From: Rhodoplanes tepidamans
GTDB lineage: Bacteria; Pseudomonadota; Alphaproteobacteria; Rhizobiales; Xanthobacteraceae
Length of the DNA stretch: 64,000 nucleotides
Reading direction: 5' to 3'
NCBI RefSeq assembly: GCF_030813915.1
Contig: NZ_JAUSUJ010000019.1
Location: 1 to 64,000 of the forward strand
Shown: one piece after another, positions 17,103 through 27,690 of the stretch
Layout of the letters: each line of letters opens with the position of its first letter
Position numbering within the stretch: position 1 is the first letter of the stretch
Translations under genes and position numbers: made by a program
The notes under the pieces: model-generated
Databases searched by the model: none
Seen by the model: the letters and a program-made list of their open reading frames with translations, nothing else
What the model was told of the DNA's origin: nothing

Positions 17103-19637
17103 ATGGCACTGGGGTTGAAGGCAAATCGGACGTTCGCTGCGATCGCCTTGATGGTCGCTCAGACGTTCACGGCGGGGGTGGTCGCGACCGCTACGGTCAC
17201 GCCTGTGCTCGCGCAGTCGGCGTCGCAGATCGTCGTCGAGGGTAATCGGCGCGTCGAGGCCGATACCATCAGGTCCTACTTCCGGGTCGGCCCGGGCGAG
17301 CGGCTCGATGCCGCGAAGCTCGACCAGGCCCTGAAGGCCCTCTACGCAACCGGCCTGTTCGAGGACGTGCGCATCACCCCGTCGGGTGGCCGAATCGTCG
17401 TCACCGTCGTCGAGAACCAGGTGATCAACCGGGTCGCCTTCGAGGGCAACCGGAAGCTCAAGGACGAGCAGCTCTCCACCGAGATCCAGTCCCGGCCGCG
17501 CGGCACCTTCTCGCGGGCCGTGGTGCAGGGCGACACCCAGCGCATCGTCGACATCTATCAGCGCTCCGGCCGCTACGACGTCCGCGTCGAGCCGAAGATC
17601 ATCGAGCTGCCGAACGGCCGCGTCGACCTCGTCTTCGAGGTGGACGAGGGCGCCAAGACCGGCATCGCCAAGATCGAGTTCGTCGGCAACAAGGCGTATT
17701 CCGACTGGCGCCTGAAGGACGTCATCAAGACCGGCGAGACCAACTGGCTGTCGTGGCTGAAGAGCAACGACATCTTCGATCCGGACCGGGTCGAGGTCGA
17801 CCGCGACCTGATCCGCCGCTTCTACCTGCGCAGCGGCTACGCCGACGTGCGCGTCGTCTCGGCGATCTCCCAGTACGACCCGTCCCGCAAGGGCTTCGTC
17901 ATCACCTTCACGATCGACGAGGGCGAGCGCTACAAGTTCGGCTCGGTCGAGATCCAGTCGTCGGTGCGCAACATCGACGTCGAGCGGCTGCGCGGCCGGC
18001 TCAAGACCAAGTCGGGCGGCGTCTACAACGCCGACGCGGTCGAGAAGTCGGTCGAGGACCTCACCGTCGAGGTCGCCAAGCTCGGCTATCCGTTCGCGTC
18101 GATCCGGCCGCGCGGCGACCGTGACTTCAACGCCCGCCTCGTCAACGTCGTCTACGTGATGGAGGAGGGGCAGCGGGCCTACATCGAGCGGATCAACATC
18201 CGCGGCAACACCCGCACCCGCGACTACGTGATCCGGCGCGAGTTCGACATCGTCGAAGGCGACGCCTACAACCGCGCGCTCGTCGACCGGGCCGAGCGGC
18301 GAATCAAGAACCTCAACTACTTCAAGACCGTCCGCATCACCAACGAGCCCGGCTCGGCGCCCGACCGGGTGGTCGTGAACGTCGACGTGGAAGAGCAGTC
18401 GACCGGCGAGTTCTCGGTCTCCGGCGGCTACTCGACGGCGGACGGCTTCATCGGCGAGGTGAGTGTCGGCGAGCGCAACCTGCTCGGCCGCGGCCACGTC
18501 GCCCGCGCCTCGGTGCAGTACGGCGAGCGCGCCCGCGGCTTCGAGCTGTCCTTCGTCGAGCCCTATCTGATGGGGCAGCGGCTGGCGCTCGGCGTCGACG
18601 TGTTCGGCAAGGAGACGACCTCGTCGTCCTACTACTCCTACACTTCGAGCACGATCGGCGGTAACCTCAAGCTGGGCATCCCGATCACCGACAACTTCTC
18701 GATCCAGCCGCGCTACACCGGCTACCGGCAGGAGATCGAGCTCGACCAGGCCTACAACAACTGCTGGAACCCCGGCGTTACGCCTGGTCTGCCGAGCAGC
18801 GCTGCCGGGTACTATCCGACCCCGCAGTATCAGGGCGCAATTGATCCTTCGACCGGCCTGGCGTTCACCTACAACTGCTACAATGACGGCGAGGCCTCGC
18901 TGGCGGTGCGGCGCGAGCTCGCCAACGGCCCGGTCTTCGTCTCGGCGGTGGGCTCGACCTTCAGCTACAACACGCTCGACAACAACAAGAACCCGACCAA
19001 CGGCCTGATCGTCACGCTGAACGAGGATTTCGCCGGTGTCGGCGGCGACGTGAACTACTCGAAGACCACGCTCGACACCCGGCTCTACAACGAGATCCTG
19101 CCCGACGTCGTCGGCTCGATCCGAGTGCAGGGCGGCTTCGCCACCGGCTGGGGCGGCGAGGAGCTGCGCATGCTCGACCACTTCCAGGGTGGTCCGAACC
19201 TGGTGCGCGGCTTCCAGACCGCCGGCTGGGGCCCGCGCGACATCACGCCGGGCACCAACCAGGACGCGCTGGGCGGCTCGATGTACTGGGCCGTGAACCT
19301 GGAGGTTCAGACCCCGCTGTTCTTCGCCCCGAAGGACTTCGGCATGAAGCTCGCGGTGTTCGCGGACGCCGGCCAGCTGAGCGACTACAAGGGCCCGACC
19401 TCGTGGGCGGAGCGCGGCCTGGTGATGACCTGCCCGGGCCAGGCTCTGAATCCGACGAACCCGCTGGCCAACGTGCCGTGCTACGGCGACGACAACATGA
19501 TCCGGTCGTCGGTCGGCGTCGGCCTAATCTGGAACTCGCCCTTCGGTCCGCTGCGCTTCGACCTCGCCTATCCGATCACCTACGCGGATTACGACAAGAA
19601 GCAGATCTTCCGGTTCGGTGGCGGCACCAAGTTCTGA
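17103..19637 (+). CDS. bamA: Outer membrane protein assembly factor BamA
   Basis: Central outer-membrane subunit of the BAM complex, which inserts beta-barrel proteins. The 844-residue precursor has a signal peptide ending near residue 38. Five POTRA domains run to about residue 370 (first [16 protein letters not shown]), and a 16-stranded barrel follows. The lid-lock motif VRGF is present in [12 protein letters not shown], and the protein ends in Phe as outer-membrane barrels do. It is followed by two hairpins and by lpxD, so outer-membrane protein and lipid A assembly genes are adjacent. Confidence 0.98.
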   Translation: MALGLKANRTFAAIALMVAQTFTAGVVATATVTPVLAQSASQIVVEGNRRVEADTIRSYFRVGPGERLDAAKLDQALKALYATGLFEDVRITPSGGRIVVTVVENQVINRVAFEGNRKLKDEQLSTEIQSRPRGTFSRAVVQGDTQRIVDIYQRSGRYDVRVEPKIIELPNGRVDLVFEVDEGAKTGIAKIEFVGNKAYSDWRLKDVIKTGETNWLSWLKSNDIFDPDRVEVDRDLIRRFYLRSGYADVRVVSAISQYDPSRKGFVITFTIDEGERYKFGSVEIQSSVRNIDVERLRGRLKTKSGGVYNADAVEKSVEDLTVEVAKLGYPFASIRPRGDRDFNARLVNVVYVMEEGQRAYIERINIRGNTRTRDYVIRREFDIVEGDAYNRALVDRAERRIKNLNYFKTVRITNEPGSAPDRVVVNVDVEEQSTGEFSVSGGYSTADGFIGEVSVGERNLLGRGHVARASVQYGERARGFELSFVEPYLMGQRLALGVDVFGKETTSSSYYSYTSSTIGGNLKLGIPITDNFSIQPRYTGYRQEIELDQAYNNCWNPGVTPGLPSSAAGYYPTPQYQGAIDPSTGLAFTYNCYNDGEASLAVRRELANGPVFVSAVGSTFSYNTLDNNKNPTNGLIVTLNEDFAGVGGDVNYSKTTLDTRLYNEILPDVVGSIRVQGGFATGWGGEELRMLDHFQGGPNLVRGFQTAGWGPRDITPGTNQDALGGSMYWAVNLEVQTPLFFAPKDFGMKLAVFADAGQLSDYKGPTSWAERGLVMTCPGQALNPTNPLANVPCYGDDNMIRSSVGVGLIWNSPFGPLRFDLAYPITYADYDKKQIFRFGGGTKF

Positions 19638-19655
19638 CGCTCCGCCCGACCTGAC

Positions 19656-19710
19656 GGGGCCGGCTCCCGCCGGCCCCCGGTTTCCGCGCCCGGGGCCGTC
19701 GCCCCGGGCG
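19656..19710 (+). terminator. Two tandem hairpins after bamA
   Basis: The first hairpin pairs GGGGCCGGC (19656-19664) with GCCGGCCCC (19669-19677) over the loop TCCC. The second pairs CGCCCGGGGC (19687-19696) with GCCCCGGGCG (19701-19710) over the loop CGTC. Both stems are perfect and lie within 75 bases of the bamA stop. T-tracts are poor, as often in GC-rich genomes. Confidence 0.6.
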
Positions 19711-19878
19711 TCGCATTTCGGCCTCCCGGAAAAAACGGGGCGCCGCCGCCACTGCGGCGTTGTCAGGCCCGGCCGAAACTGGCAACCCTCTGGCCATGCT
19801 TCGCCCGGCCGATCGCCGTTCCTCCCGTCCTTTCGAGCCCTGCGCCCGGCCTCGCCGCGCCGGGGCAGCGCCGCCGTC

Positions 19879-20955
19879 ATGAGCGAACCGTTCTTCTTCG
19901 AGCCCGCGACCACGCTCACCGTCGCCGAGATCGCCCGCCTCACCGGCGCCGAGCCGGGACCGGGGGCGCCGCTCGACCGGGTGATCCGCGACGTCGCCAC
20001 CCTGGACCAGGCGGGGCCGTCCGACCTCGCCTTCCTGGAAAATCCCCGCTACGCCGACGCGCTGCCGCGCAGCCGCGCCGGCGCCTGCCTGATCGCCCCG
20101 CGCTTCGCCGCGTCGGCGCCGGCCGGCCTGCCGGTGCTGACCGTGCGCGACCCGCACCGCGCCTTCGTGGCCGTCGCCCGCGCCCTCTATCCGTCGGCCC
20201 TGCGGCCGGTCTCGTTGTTCGGCAGCCAGGGCGTCTCGCCCGGCGCCTCGGTGCATCCGGCGGCGCGGCTGGAGAGCGGCGTCGTCGTCGATCCGGGCGC
20301 CGTGGTCGGGCCGGGGGCCGAGATCGGCACCGGCACCGTGATCGGGCCGACCGCGGTGGTCGGGCCCGGGGTGCGCATCGGGCGTGACTGCGCCATCGGG
20401 GCCGGCTGCACGCTGACCCACGCGCTGGTCGGCGACCGGGTCATCATCCATCCCGGCTGCCGGATCGGCCAGGACGGGTTCGGCTACGTCATGGGGGCGG
20501 GCGGCCACCAGAAGGTGCCGCAGCTGCGCCGGGTGATCATCCAGAACGACGTCGAGATCGGCGCCGGCACCACCATCGACCGCGGCGGCACCCGCGACAC
20601 CGTGATCGGCGAGGGCACCAAGATCGACAACCTCGTGCAGATCGGCCACAACGTGCTGATCGGCCGGCATTGCGTCATCGTCGCCCAGACCGGGATCTCG
20701 GGCAGCGCCGTGCTGGAGGACTACGTGGTGCTCGGCGCCCGCGCCGGCGTCAACAACCACGTGGTGATCGGCGAGGGCGCCCAGGTCGCCGCGGTGAGCG
20801 GCGTCAACAGCGACATCCCGCGCGGCGAGCGCTGGGGCGGCGTGCCGGCGAAGCCCGCCAGGGCGTGGATGCGCGAGCTGCGCGCCATCAACCGCCTTGC
20901 CCAGTCGCGTGGCGGCGGTGATAAGACCGATCCATCAGATGACGACAGGCATTGA
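19879..20955 (+). CDS. lpxD: UDP-3-O-acylglucosamine N-acyltransferase
   Basis: Adds the N-linked hydroxyacyl chain in the third step of lipid A synthesis. It has 358 residues. The N-terminal uridine-binding domain spans about 1-105, and a left-handed beta-helix of hexapeptide repeats follows. It contains the conserved [10 protein letters not shown] and the catalytic-His segment [10 protein letters not shown]. The ATG at 19879 opens the recognisable family N-terminus; in-frame sequence upstream runs through the bamA terminator. fabZ follows 10 bases later. Confidence 0.97.
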   Translation: MSEPFFFEPATTLTVAEIARLTGAEPGPGAPLDRVIRDVATLDQAGPSDLAFLENPRYADALPRSRAGACLIAPRFAASAPAGLPVLTVRDPHRAFVAVARALYPSALRPVSLFGSQGVSPGASVHPAARLESGVVVDPGAVVGPGAEIGTGTVIGPTAVVGPGVRIGRDCAIGAGCTLTHALVGDRVIIHPGCRIGQDGFGYVMGAGGHQKVPQLRRVIIQNDVEIGAGTTIDRGGTRDTVIGEGTKIDNLVQIGHNVLIGRHCVIVAQTGISGSAVLEDYVVLGARAGVNNHVVIGEGAQVAAVSGVNSDIPRGERWGGVPAKPARAWMRELRAINRLAQSRGGGDKTDPSDDDRH

Positions 20956-20965
20956 GGACGCCGCG

Positions 20966-21427
20966 ATGACCGAGGCTGTCAAGACATTGGAGGCGGCCGA
21001 CATCTCGGCCATCATGAGATCGCTGCCGCACCGCTACCCGTTCCTGCTGGTCGACCGCGTGACCAACATCCGCGGCGCCGAGTTCGGGATCGGCATCAAG
21101 AACGTCACCTTCAACGAGCCGCAGTTCATGGGGCATTTCCCCGAGATGCCGGTGTTTCCCGGCGTCCTGATGATCGAGGGCATGGCGCAGACCGCCGGCG
21201 TGCTCTGCGTGCTCTCCGGCGAGATCGGCCGGCCGCCCTACACGGTCTACTTCACCACCATCGACAAGGCGAAGTTCCGCAAGCCGGTGACGCCCGGCGA
21301 CACGATCGAGTACCACATGACCAAGCTCTCAAGGCGGCGCAACATGTGGTGGTTCCGCGGCGAGGCGAAGGTCGCCGGCCAGGTGGTCGCGGAAGCCGAG
21401 GTCAGCGCCGTCCTGTCGGGAGCCTGA
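20966..21427 (+). CDS. fabZ: 3-hydroxyacyl-ACP dehydratase FabZ
   Basis: Dehydrates 3-hydroxyacyl-ACP in fatty acid elongation and competes with lipid A acylation for hydroxyacyl-ACP. It has 153 residues of hot-dog fold, with catalytic H57 in [11 protein letters not shown] and E71 in IEGMAQ. The ATG at 20966 follows GAGG at 8 bases, which overlaps the lpxD stop. The order lpxD-fabZ-lpxA is the standard one. Confidence 0.98.
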   Translation: MTEAVKTLEAADISAIMRSLPHRYPFLLVDRVTNIRGAEFGIGIKNVTFNEPQFMGHFPEMPVFPGVLMIEGMAQTAGVLCVLSGEIGRPPYTVYFTTIDKAKFRKPVTPGDTIEYHMTKLSRRRNMWWFRGEAKVAGQVVAEAEVSAVLSGA

Positions 21428-21432
21428 ACCGA

Positions 21433-22242
21433 ATGCCCTCCATCGACCCGAGCGCCCGCGTCGCGGACGGAGCCCGTCTCGCCGACGACGTCGAGGTCGG
21501 CCCGTTCTGCACGATCGGGCCGAACGTCGAGATCGGCGCCGGCACGAAGCTGGTCTCGCATGTCGCGATCACGGGCCACACCGTGATCGGCGAGCGCAAC
21601 GTCATCCGTCCGTTCGCCTCGCTCGGCACGCCGCCGCAGTCGACCCACTACCGCGGCGGGCCGACCCGCCTGGTGGTCGGGTCCGACAACGACATCCGCG
21701 AGGGCGTCACCATGAACACCGGGACCGAGGACGACCACGGCCTCACCCGGGTGGGCAGCCACTGCTTCTTCATGGTCGGCTCGCATGTCGGGCACGACTG
21801 CGTGGTCGGCGACCACGTCACCTTCGCCAACAACGCCGTGCTGGGCGGCCATGTCCAGGTCGGCAGCCACGTGGTGTTCGGCGGCCAGGCGGCGGTGCGC
21901 CAGTTCGTCCGCATCGGCGACGGCGCCATGATCGTCGGGCTGTCCGGCGTGCGGGCCGACGTGATCCCGTTCGGGCTCGTGCACGGCCAGTCGGCCGAGC
22001 TGATCGGCCTCAACGTCGTCGGCATGAAGCGGCGCGGCCTCACCAAGGCCGACATCCACAAGGTGCATCGCGGCTTCGAGGCGCTGTTCTTCGGCGAGGG
22101 CACGTTCCGCGAGCGGCTCGACCTCGTCGCCGCCGATCTCGGCGACGACCCGCTGATCGGCCAGATCGTCGCCTTCATCCGCAGCGGCACGCGCCCCCTC
22201 ACCATGGGGGTCAAGCGCGCCGCGCTGCGCGTCGCGTCGTGA
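21433..22242 (+). CDS. lpxA: UDP-N-acetylglucosamine O-acyltransferase
   Basis: First step of lipid A synthesis: transfers 3-hydroxyacyl from ACP to UDP-GlcNAc. It has 269 residues with hexapeptide repeats from the N-terminus (IDPSARVADGARLADDVEVG). The catalytic His lies in VGSHVGHDCVVGDH, and a helical C-terminal domain begins near residue 195 (LVHGQSAELIGLNVVGMKRRG). It starts 5 bases after fabZ and overlaps lpxI by four bases. Confidence 0.98.
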   Translation: MPSIDPSARVADGARLADDVEVGPFCTIGPNVEIGAGTKLVSHVAITGHTVIGERNVIRPFASLGTPPQSTHYRGGPTRLVVGSDNDIREGVTMNTGTEDDHGLTRVGSHCFFMVGSHVGHDCVVGDHVTFANNAVLGGHVQVGSHVVFGGQAAVRQFVRIGDGAMIVGLSGVRADVIPFGLVHGQSAELIGLNVVGMKRRGLTKADIHKVHRGFEALFFGEGTFRERLDLVAADLGDDPLIGQIVAFIRSGTRPLTMGVKRAALRVAS

Positions 22243-23123
22243 GCGGGCCCGCGGCGGCCGCCGGCCGGGCTGCGGCCGAGGGGCCGCTCGCGATGATCTG
22301 CGGTGGCGGCCGGCTGCCGGGCGACATCGCCGCCAAGGTCGAGGCGGGCGGCCGGCCCGTCGTCATGTTCGCCATCGAGGGCTGGGCCGATCCCGCCGTC
22401 GTCGCGCCGTTCCGCCATCACTGGCTGTCGCTCGCCCGCTACGGGACCTTCCTGCGGCTGATGCGGCAGGAGGGCTGCCGCGACCTCGTCGTCATCGGCA
22501 TCCTGCTGCGGCCCTCGCTGTGGCAGCTGCGGCCCGACCTGGGGACCGTGCGGGTGCTGCCGCGCATCGTGCGGGCGTTCCGGGGCGGCGACGACCACCT
22601 GCTCACCAGCCTCGGCCGCATGCTCGAGGACGACGGCTGCCGGCTGCTCGGCGCCCACGAGGTGGCGCCCGACATCCTCGCCGCCGCCGGGCCGATCGGG
22701 GCCCGCATGCCGGGCGCCCGCGACGCCGCCGACATCGCGCTGGGGCTCGGCCTGCTCGCCGCCACCAGCCCGTTCGACGTCGGCCAGGCCGCCGTGGTGG
22801 CGAACCGCCACGTCCTCGCCGTCGAGGCGGCGGAGGGCACGGACCGCATGCTGGCCCGGATCGCCGAGCTGCGCGAGATCGGGCGGATCAAGCTGCCGCG
22901 CGGCGTCGGCGTGCTGGTGAAGGCGCCCAAGGTGGGGCAGGACCAGCGCTTCGACATGCCGACCGTCGGGCCGAACACGATCGACGGCGTCGCCCGTGCC
23001 GGCCTCGCCGGCCTCGCGGTCGCCGCCGGCGGCGTCATCGTCGCCGAGCCGCAGGAGGTCGTGCGGCGCGCCGACGCGGCCGGCCTGTTCGCCGTCGGCG
23101 TCCCGACTCCGGAGGGCGCATGA
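22239..23123 (+). CDS. lpxI: UDP-2,3-diacylglucosamine diphosphatase LpxI
   Basis: Hydrolyses UDP-2,3-diacylglucosamine to lipid X and UMP. It is the alphaproteobacterial replacement for LpxH, formerly DUF1009. It has 294 residues: AMICGGGRLPGDIA opens the N-terminal domain, and the C-terminal domain contains LVKAPKVGQDQRFDMPTVG and ends with the block around AVAAGGVIVAEPQE. The GTG start at 22239 overlaps the lpxA stop (GTGA), and its own stop overlaps lpxB (ATGA), so three lipid A genes are coupled. Confidence 0.96.
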   Translation: MSGPAAAAGRAAAEGPLAMICGGGRLPGDIAAKVEAGGRPVVMFAIEGWADPAVVAPFRHHWLSLARYGTFLRLMRQEGCRDLVVIGILLRPSLWQLRPDLGTVRVLPRIVRAFRGGDDHLLTSLGRMLEDDGCRLLGAHEVAPDILAAAGPIGARMPGARDAADIALGLGLLAATSPFDVGQAAVVANRHVLAVEAAEGTDRMLARIAELREIGRIKLPRGVGVLVKAPKVGQDQRFDMPTVGPNTIDGVARAGLAGLAVAAGGVIVAEPQEVVRRADAAGLFAVGVPTPEGA

Positions 23124-24310
23124 GCACGGCCGGGCCGACCATCGCCGTGGTGGCCACCGAGGCGTCGGGCGACCGGCTCGGCGGCGGCCTGATGCAGGCG
23201 CTGCGGGCCCGGGTGCCGGACGCGCGCTTCGTCGGACTCGGCGGGCCCGACATGATCGGGCAGGGGCTGCACAGCCTGTTCCCGATCGACGAGCTCGCCA
23301 TCATCGGCATCACGGCGATCCTGTCCCGGCTGCCGGAGCTGCTGGGCAGGATCGGGTCGGCCGCCGACGCCATCGTCGCGGCGAAGCCGGACGTGCTCGT
23401 CATCGTCGACAGTCCGGAGTTCACCCACCGGGTCGCGAAGCGGGTGCGTCGGGCGCTGCCCGATCTGCCGGTCGTCGACTACGTGTCGCCGTCGGTGTGG
23501 GCGTGGCGGCCCGGCCGGGCGCGCGCCATGGCCGCCTATGTGGACCACGTGCTGGCGCTGCTGCCGTTCGAGCCGGCGGCGCACCGGAGGCTCGGCGGGC
23601 CGGCCTGCACCTATGTGGGCCATCCGCTCGCCGCCGAGGCGGCGCTGCTGCGGCCCGGACCCGCGGAGGCCGCGCGGCGCGAGGCGTCGCCCCCCGTGCT
23701 GCTGGTCTTGCCGGGCAGCCGCGGCGGCGAGCTGGCCCGCCACGCGCAGCTGTTCGGCGACGCCCTCGCGCGCCTCGTCGAGCGCCGCGGCCCGGTCGAC
23801 GCCGTGCTGCCGACCCCGCCCCATCTCTCGTCGCGCGTGAAAGACGCGACCGCGGGATGGAGCGTGCAGCCCCGCATCGTCGCGACGCCGGAGGAGAAGT
23901 GGGCGGCGTTCCGCGGCGCGCGGGCGGCGCTCGCCGCCTCCGGCACCGTGACGCTGGAGCTCGCCGTCGCCGGCGTCCCGACCGTCGTCGCCTACAAGGT
24001 TCCGCTGATCGAGGAGCTGATCGCCCGTGCGATGATCAAGGTGCCCTCGATCGTGCTGGCCAACCTGGTGCTGGGCGAGAACGTCATGCCGGAGCTGGTC
24101 CAGCGTGCCGCGACGCCGGAGACGCTGGCCGCCGCGCTCGCCCCGCTGCTCGCCGACACGCCGGAGCGCCGCGGCCAGGTCACGGCGTTCGCGACGCTCG
24201 ACGCGATCATGCAGATCGGCACCGCGCAGCCGAGCGAGCGTGCCGCCGACATCGTCCTGGCCGAGATGCGGCGGCGGAGCGCCGGCCGTCAGGCGCCCGC
24301 CACGGGCTGA
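23120..24310 (+). CDS. lpxB: Lipid-A-disaccharide synthase
   Basis: Joins lipid X and UDP-diacylglucosamine to form the lipid A disaccharide. It is a 396-residue GT-B glycosyltransferase of family GT19. Typical motifs are EASGDRLGG near the N-terminus, VSPSVWAWRPGR in the centre, VLPGSRGGEL, and AASGTVTLELAVAGVPTVVAYK. The ATG overlaps the lpxI stop. The last 22 bases overlap the end of the convergent GntR gene. Confidence 0.97.
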   Translation: MSTAGPTIAVVATEASGDRLGGGLMQALRARVPDARFVGLGGPDMIGQGLHSLFPIDELAIIGITAILSRLPELLGRIGSAADAIVAAKPDVLVIVDSPEFTHRVAKRVRRALPDLPVVDYVSPSVWAWRPGRARAMAAYVDHVLALLPFEPAAHRRLGGPACTYVGHPLAAEAALLRPGPAEAARREASPPVLLVLPGSRGGELARHAQLFGDALARLVERRGPVDAVLPTPPHLSSRVKDATAGWSVQPRIVATPEEKWAAFRGARAALAASGTVTLELAVAGVPTVVAYKVPLIEELIARAMIKVPSIVLANLVLGENVMPELVQRAATPETLAAALAPLLADTPERRGQVTAFATLDAIMQIGTAQPSERAADIVLAEMRRRSAGRQAPATG

Positions 24311-25056
24311 CGCGGGTTCGCGTCGAGCCGCTTCATGCTGCTCTGGTAGCTGTAGCGATCGGCCGGATGGATGCTGAGGGACACCTCGGCCAGCATGCCG
24401 GGGCTCAGGATGTACTGGCGCCGGATCGCCAGCGCGTGGCTCTGCGGCGCGGCCCGCAGGACCGGCGCGAGGTCGTCCGGGATGCCGACCGCCGTGATGG
24501 TCTGCCGGATCTCGCTGATCGAGCGACCGGAGATCGATTCGAGCAGCGTCCCGAAGATGGCGACATGGCCTTCCATCCGGGCCTGCACGGCGGCGCTGAA
24601 GCTGGCGTGGATGTAGACGTCGGTCCAGCAGATCGGCGTCTGCGTCGCATCGCCGGGGACCAGCCGGACGAAGGAGATCCGCAGCCAGCGCTGCCCCGGA
24701 CGGCATCCGAGCCGCGCCGCGAGGTCGTCGTCGGCGACGATCTCGCCGACCGCCTGGATGCGGCGCTCGGTCTCGACACCGAACTGCTGCACGGCCTCGA
24801 TCGATCCGAGGGTGTGCGAGAAGGTGCCGGCCCGGGTGGCCGCCGGCAGGGCCTCGACCCGGGTTCCGGCGCTCTTGCGCCGGCTGACCAGCCCCGAATT
24901 CTGCAGCTCCTGCATCGCCGCGCGAACCGTCGACCGGCTCACCGCGAACTGCTTCGCGAGATCGATCTCGTTGGGCAGGAACGAGCCGACGGGGTGGCGG
25001 CCGTCGGCGATCGCCGCCGTGATCGCCCGGGCCACATAGGCGTACCGCGTTTCCAA
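24289..25056 (-). CDS. GntR/HutC-family transcriptional regulator
   Basis: Ligand-responsive repressor of 255 residues. A GntR winged helix-turn-helix lies at about residues 5-70 (NEIDLAKQFAVSRSTVRAAM), and a UTRA effector-binding domain follows to the end. I choose the TTG at 25056 because AGGAG stands 6 bases upstream and no ATG fits; in-frame sequence to 25383 would run through the divergent promoter. It is divergent from the lyase-TctC-fumarase genes and almost certainly controls them. It overlaps the end of lpxB by 22 bases. Confidence 0.9.
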   Translation of the reverse strand: METRYAYVARAITAAIADGRHPVGSFLPNEIDLAKQFAVSRSTVRAAMQELQNSGLVSRRKSAGTRVEALPAATRAGTFSHTLGSIEAVQQFGVETERRIQAVGEIVADDDLAARLGCRPGQRWLRISFVRLVPGDATQTPICWTDVYIHASFSAAVQARMEGHVAIFGTLLESISGRSISEIRQTITAVGIPDDLAPVLRAAPQSHALAIRRQYILSPGMLAEVSLSIHPADRYSYQSSMKRLDANPRQPVAGA

Positions 25057-25115
25057 GTCTTGCTCCTGTGCGCAGTGCGGCGCGGTTCCGCTCAAGACAC
25101 CCGCCGGTGTCGAAA

Positions 25116-25183
25116 CGTCAAGACCGGTGCTTGACGTCGTGGCGTTGTACGTACATAGATATGTACGGACAAAGAGAATGTAC
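25116..25183 (+). promoter_or_regulatory. Divergent promoter with GntR-type operator
   Basis: TTGACG at 25131-25136 is a good -35 for the lyase operon, with a weak -10 near 25154-25159. Over this -10 lies the palindrome GTACATAGATATGTAC (25151-25166), and further GTAC half-sites occur at 25147-25150 and 25180-25183. The -35 is the right arm of a perfect inverted repeat, CGTCAAG (25116-25122) and CTTGACG (25130-25136), so a second TTGACG faces the regulator gene. Binding here by the GntR protein would block the operon. Confidence 0.65.
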
Positions 25184-25309
25184 GAACTATGTCGCTCGGC
25201 AGGCCGGGGCGGCAGAACGACCCCGGCATTGCCCGGTTTCGCGTTTCTCCGACCCGCCCTCGAGCCCGGCGCCGGCCGGGCCGATCCATTGTTCCGACGA
25301 GCCAGCCCC

Positions 25310-26698
25310 ATGCCGATGCGTCCCGCCGCGACGACCGTCCTCGACTCGATCCTGTTCCGGGACGCGTTCGGGACACCCGCCATGCGGGGCGTCTTCTCCG
25401 ATCTCGCCCGCGTGTCCCGCTATGTCGAGGTCGAGGTCGCCCTGGCCCGGGCGGAGGCGCGGTGCGGCCTGATTCCGCCGGAGGCCGCCGCCGAGATCGC
25501 CCGGCGCGCCGACGCCGAGAGCCTCGATTTCGAGCTCCTCGGCCGGGAGACGGATCTGGTCGGCTACCCGATCCTGCCGCTCGTCCATCAGCTCGCCACG
25601 CAATGCGGCGAGGCCGGCCGCTATCTCCACTGGGGCGCCACCACCCAGGACATCATGGACACGGCCGTGGTCCTGCAGGTGCGCGAGGCGCTGGCGCTGG
25701 TCGCGCAGGACGTCGCGGCGCTGCGCGAGATCCTCGCCGGCCTGGCGGCGCGCTACCGCGGCACGCCGATGGCGGGCCGCACCCATCTGCAGCACGCGCT
25801 GCCGGTCACCTTCGGCTACAAGGCGGCGATCTGGCTCGCGATGTTCGACCGGCACGCCGAGCGGCTCGCCCAGCTCGCGCCGCGGGTTCTGGTCGGGTCC
25901 TTCGGCGGCGCCGCCGGCACGCTTGCGTCGCTCGGCGCGGACGGGCTGAAGGTCCAGGCGGCGCTGTGCGCCGAGCTCGGTCTCGGCGTTCCCGTCTCGA
26001 CGTGGCATGTCGCCCGCGACGGCTTCGCCGAGACCGTGAACCTCCTCGCGCTGATCACCGGCTCGCTCGGCAAGATCGCGCTGGACGTGATGATCATGGC
26101 GTCGGCGGAGTTCGGCGAGGTCTACGAGCCCTTCACCCAGGGGCGCGGCGCCTCGTCCACGATGCCGCAGAAGCGCAACCCGATCTCCTCCGAGCTGATG
26201 CTGGCCGCCGCCAAGAGCGTGCGCCAGCACGCCGGGCTGATGCTCGACGCGATGGTCCAGGACTTCGAGCGCGCCACCGGCCCGTGGCACGCCGAATGGA
26301 TCGCCATTCCCGAGGCCTTCCTGCTCACCGCCGGCGCGCTGCATCAGGCGAGGTTCGCGCTCGGCGGCCTCGTCGTCGACGAGGACCGGATGGCGCTGAA
26401 TCTCGGGCTGACCGACGGGCTGATCGTCGCCGAGGCCGTGATGATGCGGCTCGCCCCGGCGCTCGGGCGGCAGAAGGCGCACGACGTCGTCTACGCGGCC
26501 TGCCGCGCCGCGGCCGAAGGGCACGGCCAGCTGTCCGACGTTCTCGCCCGTGATCCGGAGGTCGCCGCGATCCTCGACCGGGCGGCGATCGAGCGGCTGA
26601 CCGATCCGGCGAACTATCTCGGTCTCGCGGAGCAGATGGTCGATCAGGTCCTCGCGAGCCGAACCCGGGGTTCGGAGAACCAGAACACGTCCCGCTGA
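25310..26698 (+). CDS. Fumarase/aspartase-superfamily lyase, PcaB-like
   Basis: Lyase of 462 residues related to adenylosuccinate lyase and 3-carboxy-cis,cis-muconate cycloisomerase. It has the three superfamily regions: HWGATTQDIMDTA, GRTHLQHALPVTFG with the catalytic His, and the mobile Ser loop SSTMPQKRNP. Most relatives split a C-N bond and release fumarate; the PcaB branch isomerises a lactone. No other protocatechuate genes are nearby, so a fumarate-releasing reaction fed to the fumarase two genes downstream is at least as likely. The ATG at 25310 is supported by the usual N-terminal alignment rather than by a clear ribosome binding site. Confidence 0.88.
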   Translation: MPMRPAATTVLDSILFRDAFGTPAMRGVFSDLARVSRYVEVEVALARAEARCGLIPPEAAAEIARRADAESLDFELLGRETDLVGYPILPLVHQLATQCGEAGRYLHWGATTQDIMDTAVVLQVREALALVAQDVAALREILAGLAARYRGTPMAGRTHLQHALPVTFGYKAAIWLAMFDRHAERLAQLAPRVLVGSFGGAAGTLASLGADGLKVQAALCAELGLGVPVSTWHVARDGFAETVNLLALITGSLGKIALDVMIMASAEFGEVYEPFTQGRGASSTMPQKRNPISSELMLAAAKSVRQHAGLMLDAMVQDFERATGPWHAEWIAIPEAFLLTAGALHQARFALGGLVVDEDRMALNLGLTDGLIVAEAVMMRLAPALGRQKAHDVVYAACRAAAEGHGQLSDVLARDPEVAAILDRAAIERLTDPANYLGLAEQMVDQVLASRTRGSENQNTSR

Positions 26699-26713
26699 CG
26701 CCAGGAGGAAGCC

Positions 26714-27690
26714 ATGAACGTCATTCGAGCTCTTGCGGTCGCTCTCGTCGCGGTGCCGGCGATGGCCGCGGCCGCGTCCGCGCAGTCCTTTCCGAACCGT
26801 CCGATCACGATGGTCATGCCGTACTCGGCCGGCGGGCCGGGCGACACGATCACGCGCCTGGTCGCGCAGGGCATGACGCAGACGCTCAAGCAGCAGATCG
26901 TGGTCGACAACACGTCGGGGGCGGGCGGCTCGATCGGCAGCGCCAAGGTCGCGCAGTCCGCGCCGGACGGGCACACGCTGCTGATGATCCATGTGAGCCA
27001 CGCCACCAACCCGGCGCTCTATCCGAAGCTGCCCTACGACCCGATCAAGGACTTCGAGCCGATCGGCCTGGTCGTCGACCTGCCGGCGGCCTTCGTGGCG
27101 CGGAAGGATCTGCCGCCCCGGACCTTCAGCGAGTTCCTGGGCTACGTGAAGGCCAACGGGGCGAAGGTCAACTTCGCCCATGCCGGAATCGGCTCGTCGG
27201 CCCATCTGTGCGGGCTCCTGTTCGCGAGCGCGACCGGCGTCGAGATCACCAGCGTGCCGTACCGGGGCGCCGGGCCGGCCCTCAACGACATGATGGGCGG
27301 CCGGGTCGACGCGATGTGCGACCAGATCGTCAACGTCGTCCGCCATGTCGAGGCCGGGGCCATCAAGGGCTACGCCGTCACCGGCAGCGAGACGGCGGCG
27401 GCCCTGCCGAACCTGCCGACCGTCGCGACGGCGGGGCTGCCGGGCTTCACCTATCAGGTCTGGTACGGCCTGTTCGCCCCGAAGGGCACGCCGAAGCCGG
27501 TGATCGACACGCTGGTTGCCGCCCTCAACGTGGCGCTGAAGGACCCGACCATCAAGGCGCGCCTGGCCGAGCTCGGCGCCGACACGGTGTCGCCCGAGCG
27601 CGCCCGGCCCGAGGCCCTCGCGGCGCATCTCAAGGCCGAGATCGACAAATGGGGCCCGGTCATCAAGGCGGCCGGAGTCGTCGGAGCACA

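Noticed and set aside
25127-25309. Longer N-terminus of the lyase from 25127
   Set aside because: It would translate the operator palindrome and promoter and adds 61 residues not expected in the family.
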